In this document: piece by piece, positions 1 to 8,143 of the stretch
How the letters are laid out: every line of letters begins with the position of its first letter
Numbering within the stretch: position 1 is the first letter of the stretch
Source: Pseudomonas sp. NFACC02
GTDB taxonomy: Bacteria; Pseudomonadota; Gammaproteobacteria; Pseudomonadales; Pseudomonadaceae
Direction: 5' to 3'
Assembly: GCF_900110765.1 (NCBI RefSeq)
Contig: NZ_FOEO01000014.1
Location: 1 to 64,000, forward strand
DNA: 64,000 nt
Translations under genes and position numbers: made by a program
Notes under the pieces: generated by a model
What the model was told of the DNA's origin: nothing
Seen by the model: only the letters and a program-made list of their open reading frames with translations
Databases searched by the model: none

Positions 1-240
1 ACTGTTCCGCCTTCGGCGGGTTACTTGAAAGGACCCCCCTCTTTGTTTCAAGAGGCAGCCAAGGGTCCGGCTCCTGGTTAGGCCCGACTTCGTCGGGTAC
101 CCGCACTCCGACGACGCTCCGTGGGCCCGCGCCGAACGGACATCCATGTCCTGACGGCGCTCTCGCGGCATCCATGCCGCTCGGCCCACTACGCGTCGTC
201 GGCGTTTGGCCTGCACCCAAGTCGCGCTTTGTGGTGTCTG
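1..240. repeat. Multi-hairpin intergenic element, cut by the left window edge
   Basis: Four short perfect inverted repeats follow one another: CCGCC-ttc-GGCGG at 7-19, CCCGAC-ttc-GTCGGG at 83-97, GGACAT-cc-ATGTCC at 138-151 and GCGGCAT-cc-ATGCCGC at 165-180. I see no coding sequence: the only open frame (174-407) has no ribosome binding site and runs through the repeats. Blocks of this kind are common between Pseudomonas genes. Its role, if any, is unknown. Confidence 0.5.
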
Positions 241-327
241 GCCTGCTGCGGTATGAAGATCAAAAGCCAGAGCGCGCTTTGCGCTGTTTAGATTCAACGC
301 CTCAATCGTTGAATGAACATAAAACCG

Positions 328-408
328 GTGGGAGTCAGCTTGCTGACGAATGCGGTTTGTCATTCACCTTTGATGAAACTGGCTCACTCCCCTCGCGAGC
401 AAGCTGAT
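328..408. repeat. REP-like pair in inverted orientation (BIME-like)
   Basis: The segment near 329-351 (GTGGGAGTCAGCTTGCTGAC) contains the palindrome GTCAGCTTGCTGAC. About 30 bases later the reverse-complement version of the same theme appears (caagctgattg preceded by ggctcactcccctcgcgag). The GGGAG-N-CAGCTTGCT core is typical of Pseudomonas REP sequences. The remainder to base 581 (about 170 bases) shows nothing clear before the ribosome binding site of the next gene. Confidence 0.6.
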
Positions 409-581
409 TGTTCCGACGCTCCATAGCCTCATCTCTGGCGACAGTTTTGCGTTCAAAATCCCCGACTTGTCCTACTCTCTGTGTCAGACGGTCGCTGTTG
501 TGCGATACCGTGTGCCACGGATCAGGGAGCATTCGTCACACACGGTGGGTCTGAAATCGTGGGCGTCAGTGAGGGTGGGGA

Positions 582-2129
582 TTGAGACAAGTAGAAGGAA
601 CGGACTTCGACGCCAGGAACAGGCGTCTTAAGCGCATGCCTGTGTTGTGGCTGGCGGGATTCTTTACCGTGCTGGTGTGCCTGTCCATCACCAGCATCAC
701 GCTGTGGCAGTTGCGTCAGACGCGCACCCATGAGTTGAAGATGGCCAATACCAACGTGGCCAACCTCTCGCGTTCGATGGCACAGCAAGCCGACGACACG
801 TTCAATCAGGCCGATATTCCGGTGGCGGGTATCGTCGAACGCCTGGCCTACGACGGCTTCGGCGCGGCCACGAGCTCGCGTATGCACGACTACCTGCACG
901 CCACTGCTGCCAGCGTCGAGCAGATTCAGGGCTTGTTCATCTACGACAAAGACGGCAACTGGGCTGCCACCTCGCTGAACCACACTCCCCCCGGCGCCAA
1001 CAACACCGACCGCGAATATTTCCAGTTTCACAAAGCCATCGACAGCAACCTGCCGCATATTGGCCAACCCATTCGCAGCCGCACCACTAACGACTGGATC
1101 ATTCCCATCTCGCGACGGGTTAACGACTCGGCAGGTCATTTTGCTGGCGTGGTACTGGCGACCATCGAGCTTGCGTATTTCGATCGGTTCTTCGACCGTT
1201 TCGACATCGGCAATCGGGGGGTGATTACCTTGACGCTGGCGGACGGCACCGTCCTGGCGCGCCGGCCATCGCTGGAAAACGTGCGCGGTGCCTCCATCGC
1301 CGACGGGGAGTTGTTTCGTAAACACCTTAAAGAGCGCTATGAAGGCACAGCAACGGTGGCGTCGGTCCTCGACCACGAGATACGGCTGTACGGCTACAAA
1401 CGTCTGGACCGATACCCGCTGATGGCCATGGCCGGCCTCTCGGAACATGAAGTGCTCGACGAGTGGCGGCAGTACGCGTGGCGCTCGCTGGCAATTATTG
1501 TGTGCATCGTGGTCGCCAACCTGCTGTTCGGTGTGCTGCTCTTTCAGCAGATTCGGTTCGGTCTCAACGCCGAATCACAACTCAGAATCGCCAGCCACTC
1601 GCTGGAGAAACTGGCCTTGCAAGACAGCCTCACCGGACTGGCGAATCGACGTCACTTCCATGAAATCCTCGGACTCGAGTTCCCCAAAGGCCAGCCCAAC
1701 CAGCACCCGTTGAGCCTGATCATGATCGACATCGATTTCTTCAAGAGCTACAACGACAACTACGGCCATGTCGCGGGCGACAAATGCATTGTCGCCGTGG
1801 CCGAGTGCATTCGTGGCAACCTCAACCGGACCGGCGATCTGGCGGTGCGCTACGGTGGTGAAGAGATGGCCGTTTTCCTGCCGTACAGCGAAGCGCCCGG
1901 CGCTTATTTACTCGCGGAAAAAATTCGCCTGGCGGTGCTGGCACGCGCCATCGAGCATCAGGGTAATCCGAGCGGCATCGTCAGTATCAGCCTGGGGGTC
2001 TACGGCTGTCAGGTCCAAGAATGCCCTACCATGGAAACCTTCGTGGAACGCGCGGATGCGGCGCTGTATATCGCCAAGCATGAAGGACGTAACCGGACCG
2101 AAATCTGGCAAGGCGCAACGAAAACCTAG
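582..2129 (+). CDS. Membrane-bound diguanylate cyclase with periplasmic dCache sensor
   Basis: A 515-residue protein predicted to make c-di-GMP from two GTP in response to a periplasmic ligand. A first membrane segment lies at about residues 20-42, a dCache-type extracytoplasmic domain at about 45-290, a second membrane segment at about 297-318 and a GGDEF domain from about 345 to the end. The signature reads GGEEM at 425-429, with Met in place of the last Phe. The inhibitory RxxD site (RTGD, 416-419) lies exactly five residues before it, so product feedback is likely retained. The start is TTG at 582 behind GAGGGTGGGG. An ATG at 636 has no good ribosome binding site. The cyclase assignment is solid; the ligand is unknown, and the Met variant could lower activity. 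Confidence 0.88.
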   Translation: MRQVEGTDFDARNRRLKRMPVLWLAGFFTVLVCLSITSITLWQLRQTRTHELKMANTNVANLSRSMAQQADDTFNQADIPVAGIVERLAYDGFGAATSSRMHDYLHATAASVEQIQGLFIYDKDGNWAATSLNHTPPGANNTDREYFQFHKAIDSNLPHIGQPIRSRTTNDWIIPISRRVNDSAGHFAGVVLATIELAYFDRFFDRFDIGNRGVITLTLADGTVLARRPSLENVRGASIADGELFRKHLKERYEGTATVASVLDHEIRLYGYKRLDRYPLMAMAGLSEHEVLDEWRQYAWRSLAIIVCIVVANLLFGVLLFQQIRFGLNAESQLRIASHSLEKLALQDSLTGLANRRHFHEILGLEFPKGQPNQHPLSLIMIDIDFFKSYNDNYGHVAGDKCIVAVAECIRGNLNRTGDLAVRYGGEEMAVFLPYSEAPGAYLLAEKIRLAVLARAIEHQGNPSGIVSISLGVYGCQVQECPTMETFVERADAALYIAKHEGRNRTEIWQGATKT

Positions 2130-2140
2130 CAGAGCGTCGG

Positions 2141-2923
2141 TCAGGAACCCGGCTGCGCCTTGACGATATGAGCGACCTTACCGCGAAACAGCTCCAGCCT
2201 GTCCGCTGGCGCATCATGCTCGACCACCAGCGCCCCGACGTCCTCACACGGCGCGACCTGATAGTGGGCGATGCTCGACAGTTTCTCATTGATCACCGCC
2301 ACCACCACCTGCCCGCTGCGCGCCACCACCGCCCGCTTGAACTCGGCCACATCCATGTCGAACGCGGTCACGCCCTTGACGGCGTCCAGCGCGCAAGCGC
2401 CCAGGAAACAGAGGTCAAAGTTGAAGTGCGCCAATTGCTGAATCGTCGTGAAGCCGTAGGTGCTTCCCGCAATCGGGCTGAGGCGACCGCCCAGCAGAAT
2501 CACCTCCACCTGCGGTAACTTCATCAGCTCCACCGCCAGCACAGGCGAATTGGTGGTCACGGTCAGCGCGCTGTGCGGATCGATGGCTCGCACGATCGCC
2601 AGATTGGTCGACCCTCCGTCGATGAACACATGCTGTCCGGCACTGATGAGCCCGGCCGCCGCCACGCCCAATGCGCGTTTGCGGTTCGGTTCCTGCTCGA
2701 TGCGCGCCGTCAGCGGCCCGTCCGACGCCAGCGAAATCGCCCCGCCGTACACCCGCTTGCACAGCCCTGCGGCGGCCAGCGCGCCGAGATCACGGCGAAT
2801 CGAATGCTCGGACACCTTGAACTCAGTCGCCAGATCGGCGGCAATCACCCGACCGTGCACGGCCAGGCGCTCGGTGATCAGACGCTGACGCTCGCCTGGA
2901 AAGGCCTCGGGATTGGCTGACAT
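2141..2923 (-). CDS. DeoR/GlpR-family transcriptional regulator
   Basis: A 260-residue repressor-type protein. The N-terminal winged helix carries the DeoR signature (HSIRRDLGALAAAGLCKRVYGG, about residues 38-60). The C-terminal DeoRC sugar-phosphate sensor domain includes DGGSTN and TTNSP. Family members bind a phosphorylated sugar and control sugar or polyol catabolic genes. No such gene lies beside it, so its target is not evident. The start at 2923 is preferred over an ATG 48 bases upstream because GAGG precedes it at good spacing and the protein then has the usual family length. It converges tail to tail with the diguanylate cyclase gene, 11 bases apart. Confidence 0.85.
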   Translation of the reverse strand: MSANPEAFPGERQRLITERLAVHGRVIAADLATEFKVSEHSIRRDLGALAAAGLCKRVYGGAISLASDGPLTARIEQEPNRKRALGVAAAGLISAGQHVFIDGGSTNLAIVRAIDPHSALTVTTNSPVLAVELMKLPQVEVILLGGRLSPIAGSTYGFTTIQQLAHFNFDLCFLGACALDAVKGVTAFDMDVAEFKRAVVARSGQVVVAVINEKLSSIAHYQVAPCEDVGALVVEHDAPADRLELFRGKVAHIVKAQPGS

Positions 2924-3040
2924 AAAAGACCTCGACAACAGGCTGAATCGATCATAAACGAGCAGGATCATGCGTGCGTGTCTGCGGGAAAGTCAATCAG
3001 GCTGACCGGGCTATATCGGTGGAAGCCGCCGTCAACGTTT

Positions 3041-3147
3041 GATCGTTCCTCACGCTCCGCGTGGGAATGCATCTTCCGACGCTCCGCGTTGAAAGGACTG
3101 ACGCAGAGCGTCAGGAAGGCGTTACCACGCGGAGCGTGGGAACGATC
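3041..3147. repeat. Intergenic inverted-repeat element (gatcgttcc ... ggaacgatc)
   Basis: The outer arms GATCGTTCCtCACGCTCCGCGTGG (from 3041) and CCACGCGGAGCGTGGGAACGATC (to 3147) pair almost completely. An inner pair (gacgctccgcg / cgcagagcgtc) sits between them. This is a family of long hairpin elements found between genes in many Pseudomonas genomes. It occupies most of the 340-base gap between the DeoR gene and the following SDR gene; the rest of the gap shows no gene. Confidence 0.65.
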
Positions 3148-3263
3148 AGTGCCCTTCGCGGGACAAATCAGAAAAGCGCTCTGCCCGATCCAGCCTACAC
3201 TCGCCTGAGCCCAAGCAGATTGCAGCACTCCATCATTCTTTCGACCTCACGGAGACATCGAAC

Positions 3264-4058
3264 ATGAACATCGATTTGACCGGTAAAACGGCGCTGGTAA
3301 CGGGCTCCACGCTGGGCATCGGGTATGCCATCGCCAAAGGTCTGGCTGAAGCGGGCGCCGAAGTGATCGTCAATGGGCGTAAGCAGGAGGCGGTGGACGC
3401 GGCGGTGAGTCGGCTGAAGCAGGATGTCCCCGGCGCGATGCTGCGAGGCGTGGCGACTGACGTCGGCACCGCTGCGGGCTGTGAAGCGTTGGTCAAGGCG
3501 GTGCCGCAGGTCGACATTCTGATCAACAACGTCGGGATCTACGGTCCACAGGACTTCTTTGAAACACCTGATGACGTCTGGCAACGCTTCTTCGACGTCA
3601 ATGTGATGTCTGGCGTGCGTCTGTCCCGCGCTTATGCGGACGACATGGCCAAGCGCGGCTGGGGCCGCATTGTCTTCATTTCGTCCGAGTCAGCCCTGAA
3701 CATCCCGGCCGACATGATCCATTACGGCTTTACCAAGACCTCCAACCTGTCGATCTCGCGCGGCCTGGCCAAACGCATGGCTGGCACTGGCGTTACGGTG
3801 AACGCCGTATTGCCCGGTCCGACCTTGTCCGAAGGTGTGGCGGACATGCTCAAGGAAGAGGTCGAAAAAACCGGTGAGTCGCTGGAAGAAGCCGCCGCAG
3901 CGTTTGTCATGGCGCATCGCCCCAGCTCGATCATTCAGCGCGCGGCCACCGTCGATGAAGTGGCGAACATGGTGGTCTACGTGTCATCGAAACAGGCGTC
4001 AGCAACCACCGGAGCGGCGTTGCGCGTGGACGGCGGCGTGGTCGACACCATCGCGTAA
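3264..4058 (+). CDS. SDR-family NAD(P)-dependent oxidoreductase
   Basis: A 264-residue classical short-chain dehydrogenase/reductase. The cofactor motif TGSTLGIG is at 14-21, followed by NNVG. The catalytic set is Ser-Ser-Glu in the VFISSES stretch, with Tyr154 and Lys158 (YGFTK). The C-terminus ends in the usual LRVDGG. The ATG at 3264 follows a purine-rich CGGAGACATCGAAC. It stands alone, followed by a hairpin at 4106-4140. The substrate cannot be read from the sequence; relatives are annotated as 3-oxoacyl-ACP reductase-like. Confidence 0.85.
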   Translation: MNIDLTGKTALVTGSTLGIGYAIAKGLAEAGAEVIVNGRKQEAVDAAVSRLKQDVPGAMLRGVATDVGTAAGCEALVKAVPQVDILINNVGIYGPQDFFETPDDVWQRFFDVNVMSGVRLSRAYADDMAKRGWGRIVFISSESALNIPADMIHYGFTKTSNLSISRGLAKRMAGTGVTVNAVLPGPTLSEGVADMLKEEVEKTGESLEEAAAAFVMAHRPSSIIQRAATVDEVANMVVYVSSKQASATTGAALRVDGGVVDTIA

Positions 4059-4105
4059 GTCATCAGGGCGGGGATGAAAGGAAGGGAATTTGACTGCAAT
4101 ACGGG

Positions 4106-4140
4106 AGACCAGAGGCGCACATCAGTGACACCCCTGGTCT
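4106..4140. terminator. Hairpin between the SDR gene and the small acidic gene, probably bidirectional
   Basis: AGACCAGAGG and CCCCTGGTCT form a near-perfect ten-base stem around a 15-base loop. It lies 47 bases past the SDR stop codon and 21 bases past the stop of the minus-strand small gene, so it can end both transcripts. There is no long T run on either side. Confidence 0.5.
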
Positions 4141-4161
4141 TTCTCGGCGGTATCAAAGTGT

Positions 4162-4338
4162 TTATTCCTCCTCTTCTTCCTCGTCGTCCACAAGCGTGAA
4201 CCAGGGTTTCAGTTCGCTCAGCTCGAAATTGCCTGACTCCGCTCTGGCCCTCCCAAGACGGGGAAAGTCAGTAGGTTTGAACGACACGGACGAGTCGAAA
4301 ACCTCAGCGCTCGTCAATACAACGGAGTTGTCAGCCAT
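4162..4338 (-). CDS. Small acidic protein, 58 residues, poly-Glu C-terminus
   Basis: An open frame of 58 codons with an ATG at 4338 preceded by AGGGAGG seven bases upstream, one of the best ribosome binding sites in the window. The protein starts MADNSVVLTSAEVF, is basic in the middle (RLGRARAES) and ends in KPWFTLVDD followed by six Glu. It has no Cys, no signal peptide and no membrane segment. It lies 110 bases downstream of the PAS-GGDEF gene on the same strand and just before a hairpin, so it may be co-transcribed or separately expressed. I do not recognise the family. The leader-like N-terminus and acidic tail recall precursor peptides or small adaptor proteins, but no maturation enzyme is nearby. 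Confidence 0.6.
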   Translation of the reverse strand: MADNSVVLTSAEVFDSSVSFKPTDFPRLGRARAESGNFELSELKPWFTLVDDEEEEEE

Positions 4339-4448
4339 GTTTGAGCCTCCCTGTCCAAAGATGCGCGTAAGCGCCGGGAAACTATAGACCAGCTCAGTGA
4401 ACCACTCGTCGATTCACGACCCGCTGGTCATAAAACAAAGCGAACGCC

Positions 4449-5390
4449 TTAGAATTCAGCGTACTCGGCGCGCATGCGTCCGTTACGTTTGACGACGTAC
4501 AACAGGGCGTCCACCTTCTCGATGAACGAAACCGCGTTTTCCAAGGCGGAGGGGACGACGGTGCCAACACCCAGACTGAGGGTCAACAACGGTGACACCT
4601 CTGATTTTTCATGAGGAATCTGCTGCTGACGAACCAGTTGCATGCATTTTTCCGCCACCCTGCGTGCCTGGTCCTGGGTGGTTTCGGGGAGCAACCAGAC
4701 GAACTCTTCGCCGCCGATACGGGCGATGAAATCACGCGGGTTATTGGCCGCCTGCGACAACGTCTTGGCGACGGTACGCAACGCTTCATCACCCTTGATG
4801 TGGCCGTAGTGGTCGTTGTACTGCTTGAAGTAGTCGATATCCATCATGATCAGCGATATCGGTTGTCTGGTTTCCTGTGCAAAGCCCCATTCACGCTCAA
4901 GCACCGTGTCGAACATGCGCCGGTTGGCAATGCCTGTCAGGCCGTCTTGATAGGAAAACGCCTCCAGTTGTTTCTGCAGACGCACCAGATGCTCTTCGGT
5001 TTTCTTGCGCTCGCTGATGTCGAACATGAAACCGACCAACGCTTCGACTTCACCGTTCTTGCGCACCACATGCACCACGTCGCGGATCCAGACGTATTCG
5101 CCGTCCTTGGTCAATGCGCGGTAATCGGCTTCGTGATCGACACCGGCCTTCGATTGCGACACGCAGAAGTTGACCACGTAATCACGATCGTCCGGGTGCA
5201 TGCGCTCGACCCAGTCGTTGACGCCCACCCAACTGCCCTGCTCCCAGCCCAGCAATTGCTCGATCTGCGGGCCGATGTAACTGAACGTCATGCTGGCCCA
5301 GTCGATCCGCCAGGGGATGGCTTTGGTCGACTCGAGCAGGGTTTTATAGACATCGCTGTCAGTGCCTTGAGGCAGAGATTCGTCACTCAT
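4449..5390 (-). CDS. Cytosolic PAS-GGDEF diguanylate cyclase
   Basis: About 313 residues from the ATG at 5390. There is one PAS fold with its PAC strand (WIRDVVHVVRKNG ... GFMFDISERKK) over about the first 135 residues, a short linking helix, then a GGDEF domain with an intact GGEEF. No membrane segment is seen, so the signal is sensed in the cytoplasm. The residues before GGEEF read NPRD-FIARI. The Arg of the RxxD inhibitory site is absent, so feedback by c-di-GMP is probably lost. Upstream in-frame starts (ATG 5444, TTG 5453) exist and none of the candidates has a strong ribosome binding site. 5390 was chosen because the PAS domain begins soon after it. Confidence 0.85.
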   Translation of the reverse strand: MSDESLPQGTDSDVYKTLLESTKAIPWRIDWASMTFSYIGPQIEQLLGWEQGSWVGVNDWVERMHPDDRDYVVNFCVSQSKAGVDHEADYRALTKDGEYVWIRDVVHVVRKNGEVEALVGFMFDISERKKTEEHLVRLQKQLEAFSYQDGLTGIANRRMFDTVLEREWGFAQETRQPISLIMMDIDYFKQYNDHYGHIKGDEALRTVAKTLSQAANNPRDFIARIGGEEFVWLLPETTQDQARRVAEKCMQLVRQQQIPHEKSEVSPLLTLSLGVGTVVPSALENAVSFIEKVDALLYVVKRNGRMRAEYAEF

Positions 5391-5496
5391 GGTTGCGGTA
5401 TCCAGAGAGCAAGAAGATGGCAACATCATGTTGCCATCATCCATACCGCGCAAGCGAGGACCGTGGGGTGAATCAGGTTCCGGACGGTCGGCACAT

Positions 5497-6786
5497 TTAC
5501 GGCAGCAGCGAATACACCAGGGCCGAGATCGAGACCAGACCGACCGCCACGACGAACACGTTGGACAGCTTGCCAGCGTACTGACGCATGGCCGGCACTT
5601 TGCGCACGGCGTACATAGGCATCAGGAACAGCAACGCGGCGATCACCGGACCACCCAGGGTTTCGATCATGCCCAGGATGCTCGGGTTAAGCGTTGCCAC
5701 CAGCCAGCAGACCACCAGCATGAACGCAGCCGTCAGACGGTCCAGCCAGCGTGGCGACGGACGATGACCGCTTTTCACGATCAGTCCTTTCAAGCCTTCG
5801 CTGGCGCCGATGTAGTGCCCCAGAAATGATTTGGTGATCGCCACGAACGCAATCAACGGTGCGGCGAACGCGATGGTCGGGTTGCTGAAGTGGTTGGCCA
5901 GGTACGACAGGATCGACAGATTTTGCGACTTGGCCTCGGCCAGTTGCTCCGGCGACAAGGTCAGCACGCAACTGAACACAAAAAACAGCACCATGACGAC
6001 CATCAGCCCGTGTGCGCGAGCCAGGATCTGAGAGCTACGCCGCTCTGCCTGCTCACCGTACTGACGCTTCTGATCGACCGCGAACGCGGAAATGATCGGC
6101 GAGTGGTTGAAGGAGAAGACCATCACCGGAATCGCCAGCCACAACGTGTGCACAAAGGCCGAAGGCGCGGGCACACTCGACGCAGTGGAGAGAATGCCGC
6201 CCGTCCAGTGGGGGATCAGGAACACCGCCAGGAACAACAACGCGACGATGAACGGATAGACCATCAGGCTCATGGCCTTGACGATGAGTCGCTCGCCACA
6301 CCGCACCACGGCCAGCAGGCCCAGAATCAGCACGAGCGCCAGCACCGCGCGTGGCGGCGGCTCAACGTGAAGCTGGTGTTCGAGAAAGCTCGTGACGGTG
6401 TTGGTCAGCGCGACGCTGTAGATCAGCAGAATCGGGAACACGGCGAAGAAATACAGCAAGGTGATCAGCGCGCCGGCCTGCTTGCCGAAATGCTGCTCGA
6501 CGACTTCGGTAATGTCCGCACCCGCACGCCCGGACAGCACGAAACGGGTCAGCCCGCGGTGCGCGTAAAACGTCATGGGGAACGCGAGCAAAGCGAGGAT
6601 CAGCAACGGCCAGAATCCTCCGATGCCTGCGTTGATCGGCAGAAACAACGTGCCGGCGCCGATGGCCGTGCCAAACAACCCGAGCATCCAGGTGGTGTCG
6701 TGGCGGTTCCATGCGGTCAATTCCGTCGTCACGCTCGCGGGCGCGGCGTCGATACGTGGTTCGACGCTGTTGGCCTGTTCATTCAT
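5497..6786 (-). CDS. HAAAP-family amino-acid permease, SdaC-like
   Basis: A 429-residue inner-membrane protein with about eleven hydrophobic segments. It shows the hydroxy/aromatic amino-acid permease pattern near the start (GTAIGAGTLFLPINAGIGGFWP). Overall similarity is to the proton-coupled serine/threonine transporter SdaC. The ATG at 6786 follows GGAG at nine bases. No serine deaminase gene is next to it, so the substrate (serine, threonine or a related amino acid) is inferred from family only. Confidence 0.82.
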   Translation of the reverse strand: MNEQANSVEPRIDAAPASVTTELTAWNRHDTTWMLGLFGTAIGAGTLFLPINAGIGGFWPLLILALLAFPMTFYAHRGLTRFVLSGRAGADITEVVEQHFGKQAGALITLLYFFAVFPILLIYSVALTNTVTSFLEHQLHVEPPPRAVLALVLILGLLAVVRCGERLIVKAMSLMVYPFIVALLFLAVFLIPHWTGGILSTASSVPAPSAFVHTLWLAIPVMVFSFNHSPIISAFAVDQKRQYGEQAERRSSQILARAHGLMVVMVLFFVFSCVLTLSPEQLAEAKSQNLSILSYLANHFSNPTIAFAAPLIAFVAITKSFLGHYIGASEGLKGLIVKSGHRPSPRWLDRLTAAFMLVVCWLVATLNPSILGMIETLGGPVIAALLFLMPMYAVRKVPAMRQYAGKLSNVFVVAVGLVSISALVYSLLP

Positions 6787-7222
6787 CCGGTCGATTCTCC
6801 GTTGCCGGTGATAGCTACAAGGTCAAAAGCGCATCGAAAAGCTTGGCAGTCTGCGCCCCTGACCGGTTCTCTACAGGGAAAGGGGCGCGATTGTCCGGGA
6901 TTAGGGAACAGAATCAAAGGGTTGTCGGAGGGATGGTCGTCGTTTCGGAGGTTTCTCACGCGAACGGCGACAAGATGACCGCGTAGGTTTTCAGTATTTT
7001 TTGAATTTTTTCACAATCATCTGGAATGCCTTCGGACCCGTCCCGTTAAGTCACGTCAGTAACAGGACCACAAATAGAACTGAGTTTCTTCCTTAAAAGG
7101 CCAATGAATCTGTGGGGCACAGGCCTCCGATCATGCCCAATCCGCCAAATAGCACGTCTATTCAATCCTCTTCAGGTCAGCGTGCGGACGATGGTGTCTG
7201 CCCTTTCCCGGAGATGATGTGC
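6787..7222. other. 436-base intergenic region with one stem-loop
   Basis: This divergent control region lies between the permease and the VOC-protein gene. GCGCCCCT (6853-6860) and AGGGGCGC (6881-6888) form a perfect eight-base stem about 70 bases upstream of the permease start, possibly a 5'-leader structure. The rest shows no convincing open frame with a ribosome binding site. AT-rich stretches near 6990-7015 and 7070-7095 may hold the promoter of the rightward operon. Confidence 0.4.
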
Positions 7223-8140
7223 ATGCGCGCAAGATTACTGATGATTTCAGCCACGCTGTTCGGCCTTGCCGGCCCGATGGCTGCGGTGGTTGCCCCGACG
7301 GCAGCGTTCGCTCAGTCGGCAGCGGCAGCGGTTGCGGTAGCCCCGCAATACGACACCACCCATGTGTACGTCGCGCCAGCGGATGTCGATCGTTTCGTTC
7401 AGAGCTTCACGGCCACCTTTGGCGGGCAAAGCACGCCACAGGTCGTGGTCAATGTGCTTCCGGTGCCGAGCAGCACCACTTCGCAGCTGATCCAGACCCC
7501 AGTGGGCACCGTTTCCCTGTTCGGTTTCAAGACCCCGATTCCGCACCCGTTCGGCCAGGAACGCAATGGTTATCTGGTCAAGGACATGGACCTGGCGATC
7601 AAGCAAGCGCGCATGGCCGGTGCTGATGTGATCGTTTCGGATTTCCCGGACCCCATCGGCCGTGACGCCGTGGTGCAGTGGCCGGGCGGCGTGAACATGC
7701 AACTTTACTGGCACACCAAAGTGCCGAATTACGCGCCGTTCCAGAGCATTCCGGAAAACCGCGTGTACGTCTCCAATGATCGCGCCGCGGCGTTCGTCAA
7801 ATCCTTCCTCGCGTTCTCCCACGGCAAAGTTGTAAGCGACGACAAAAAAGCGCCAGGCGCTGAAATCGGTCGCGCTGACGGGACTTACCATCGCATCCGC
7901 ATCGAGTCGTCGTTTGGCAAAATGGTCGTGCTCGCCACCGATGGCCACTTGCCGTATCCGTTTGGCCATGACAACACCGGCTATGAAGTCAGCAACCTGC
8001 AGGACACCCTGAACAAGGCGAAAGCAGCGGGCGTCAAAGTGATCGTCGAGCCGGTCAACAGCCAGGGTCGCACGGCTGCGCTGGTTGAGTTCCCGGGCGG
8101 TTACGTGGCTGAAATTCATCAGCTCGCAACAGCCGGTTGA
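7223..8140 (+). CDS. Exported VOC-superfamily (glyoxalase-like) protein
   Basis: 305 residues from the ATG at 7223, which has GGAG nine bases upstream; an ATG at 7112 would put 37 extra residues before an obvious signal peptide. The signal peptide MRARLLMISATLFGLAG... ends at AFA-QS. The mature part contains two repeats of the VOC type (VYVAPADVDRFVQSFTATFG ... and VYVSNDRAAAFVKSFLAFSHG ...), each ending in a strand such as VQWPGGVNMQLYW or VEFPGGYVAEIH. The fold usually binds a metal and a small molecule. A periplasmic location for this fold is less common. It is coupled to the downstream porin gene with a three-base gap, so the two probably act on one exported or imported compound. Confidence 0.75.
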   Translation: MRARLLMISATLFGLAGPMAAVVAPTAAFAQSAAAAVAVAPQYDTTHVYVAPADVDRFVQSFTATFGGQSTPQVVVNVLPVPSSTTSQLIQTPVGTVSLFGFKTPIPHPFGQERNGYLVKDMDLAIKQARMAGADVIVSDFPDPIGRDAVVQWPGGVNMQLYWHTKVPNYAPFQSIPENRVYVSNDRAAAFVKSFLAFSHGKVVSDDKKAPGAEIGRADGTYHRIRIESSFGKMVVLATDGHLPYPFGHDNTGYEVSNLQDTLNKAKAAGVKVIVEPVNSQGRTAALVEFPGGYVAEIHQLATAG

Positions 8141-8143
8141 CCG

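Noticed and set aside
174..407. 77-codon frame at the left edge
   Set aside because: Runs through hairpin and REP repeats and has no ribosome binding site.
522..1448. 308-codon antisense frame over the dCache cyclase
   Set aside because: Shadow of the diguanylate cyclase gene; no ribosome binding site and no recognisable domain.
5890..6978. 362-codon frame antisense to the SdaC-like permease
   Set aside because: Very rich in Arg, Gln and His, typical of antisense reading of a hydrophobic membrane-protein gene.
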